The notes under the pieces are model-generated. The model was not told the DNA's origin. It did not search any database and worked only from the letters and a program-made list of their open reading frames with translations. From an uncultured Roseiflexaceae bacterium (GTDB taxonomy: Bacteria; Chloroflexota; Chloroflexia; Chloroflexales; Roseiflexaceae), in NCBI GenBank assembly GCA_903868295.1, contig CAIPUQ010000111.1:1-6496 (forward strand): a stretch of DNA of 6,496 nucleotides, read 5' to 3'. Of this stretch, positions 5,872-6,496 are shown piece after piece (position 1 is the stretch's first letter; every line of letters starts with the position of its first letter). Both the position numbers and the translations under genes were made by a program.

Positions 5872-6496
5872 CTATGACGGTGTGCCGAGCCGGGCACACA
5901 AGAGTGCGAGCAATGCAATTGTTGGGGCTATACCACGTTTGGGCCCGGGGCCAAAACCGCGCAGGGCAGGCAACCCACCGGCTATTGGTGCTACGTCTGC
6001 AGCGGGGATGATGTCGAGTGAATGCATCCCCAGCGCGGTGGCGCACGCACGCAGCACAACCGTCGCGGCGTCTGCATCTGATGCAGCGAACGCGCCGTCG
6101 CTGTTGGCGCCCAGCACCAGCACATGCGTATGCCGGCCACACAACTCATGCAGTGCCCGCGTACGCCCCGCCGCATCCCCTGCAGACAGGAGCGTGATAC
6201 AGCCGACGTCGCCCAATCCGCCACACTCCTCGAGGGCGGCCATCGCAGTCAACGCGGTCACAATCCCGGCAGCGGCCGCGTCATCAGCGGTGTGATGATT
6301 GCCGACCAGTATGATGCGCGGGCCGCCTTTGCCGAGGATGGTGAAGGCAATAGAATCAGCTGTATGCGGTTCCTTCCAGCGCGTCAGTTCCCAGTTTCGT
6401 TGGCGCCCCCAGCGGGCAATCCATTCGGCGCGGGCGTTGATCGCGTCGACGTCGGCGACAGGGAGCGCACAGACGTCGGCCACTTGGCGCTCGCAC
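5872..6496 (-). CDS. Reduced, apparently non-catalytic M20-peptidase homologue (5' end outside window)
   Basis: Numbering is from the GTG at 6483. The frame stays open beyond it to the window edge, and those codons (C-E-R-Q) continue the likeness to the neighbour's N-terminal helix, so the real start is probably outside. Ungapped matches to the adjacent M20 peptidase are clear: residues 31-65 match its 58-92 (13 of 35 identical), 72-105 match 121-154 (14 of 34), and 170-179 match 346-355 (7 of 10). Metal ligands are lost: HLD is NHH (62-64), the E153-E154 pair is A104-A105, E178 is G125, and the segment with H361 is missing. Only the bridging Asp survives, as D67. The lid/dimerisation domain and about 24 residues before D67 are also gone. 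No stop or frameshift interrupts it. The TAG directly abuts the ATG at 5871. It may be a pseudoenzyme partner of the peptidase or a relic still in frame. Confidence 0.85.
   Translation of the reverse strand, partial: CERQVADVCALPVADVDAINARAEWIARWGRQRNWELTRWKEPHTADSIAFTILGKGGPRIILVGNHHTADDAAAAGIVTALTAMAALEECGGLGDVGCITLLSAGDAAGRTRALHELCGRHTHVLVLGANSDGAFAASDADAATVVLRACATALGMHSLDIIPAADVAPIAGGLPALRGFGPGPKRGIAPTIALLALLCARLGTPS

Noticed and set aside
6481..6483. GTG as the start of the reduced M20 homologue
   Set aside because: The frame continues to the window edge and the codons before the GTG extend the likeness to the neighbouring peptidase, so the real start is probably outside. A GTG start cannot be fully excluded.
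5872..6496. Frameshifted or interrupted pseudogene
   Set aside because: No internal stop or frameshift occurs over more than 200 codons and several conserved blocks stay in one frame; the losses are in-frame, so it is listed as a CDS.

Overview
The window reads as ordinary moderately GC-rich bacterial DNA. It holds six protein genes, two of them cut by the window edges, packed with short gaps. No RNA gene, insertion sequence, integrase or CRISPR array was seen. The organism cannot be fixed from this sequence. Weak hints towards a Chloroflexota-like or cyanobacterium-like genome are the degenerate heptamer array (consensus near GTTATCA) in one intergenic gap and the accessory mix of a sterol-glucosyltransferase-like GT, a DHA3 MFS pump and a CPG2-like M20 peptidase. 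This is inference only.

Layout: (1) 1-1260, plus strand: the 3' end of a large, beta-rich, probably extracytoplasmic protein of unknown family, with six cysteines and a tryptophan cluster between two of them. (2) 1261-1509: a non-coding gap between convergent genes with two inverted repeats, one a 16-bp-arm hairpin. (3) 1510-2085, minus strand: a TetR/AcrR-family regulator. (4) 2086-2202: a divergent control region with a good sigma70-type promoter (TTGATG-N17-TATAGT) and, directly downstream of its -10, a long dyad that is the natural candidate operator. (5) 2203-3459 and 3456-4661, plus strand: a GT-B glycosyltransferase and an MFS exporter whose start and stop codons overlap (ATGA). (6) 4662-4710: the heptamer array between convergent genes. 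(7) 4711-5856 (or 5871), minus strand: an M20 zinc carboxypeptidase with all expected metal and catalytic residues. (8) 5872-6496, minus strand, running off the window: a shrunken M20 homologue directly upstream in the same operon, which has lost the lid/dimerisation domain and nearly every metal ligand while keeping an open frame.

Two functional units stand out. The TetR-GT-MFS unit looks like a ligand-induced cassette in which a small hydrophobic compound would be glycosylated and/or pumped out; the substrate is unknown. The M20 pair couples an apparently active peptidase with an apparently dead, minimised relative whose stop codon directly abuts the longer of the two possible peptidase starts. 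The second pair is the most unusual thing in the window and may be an enzyme/pseudoenzyme partnership or a relic still in frame.
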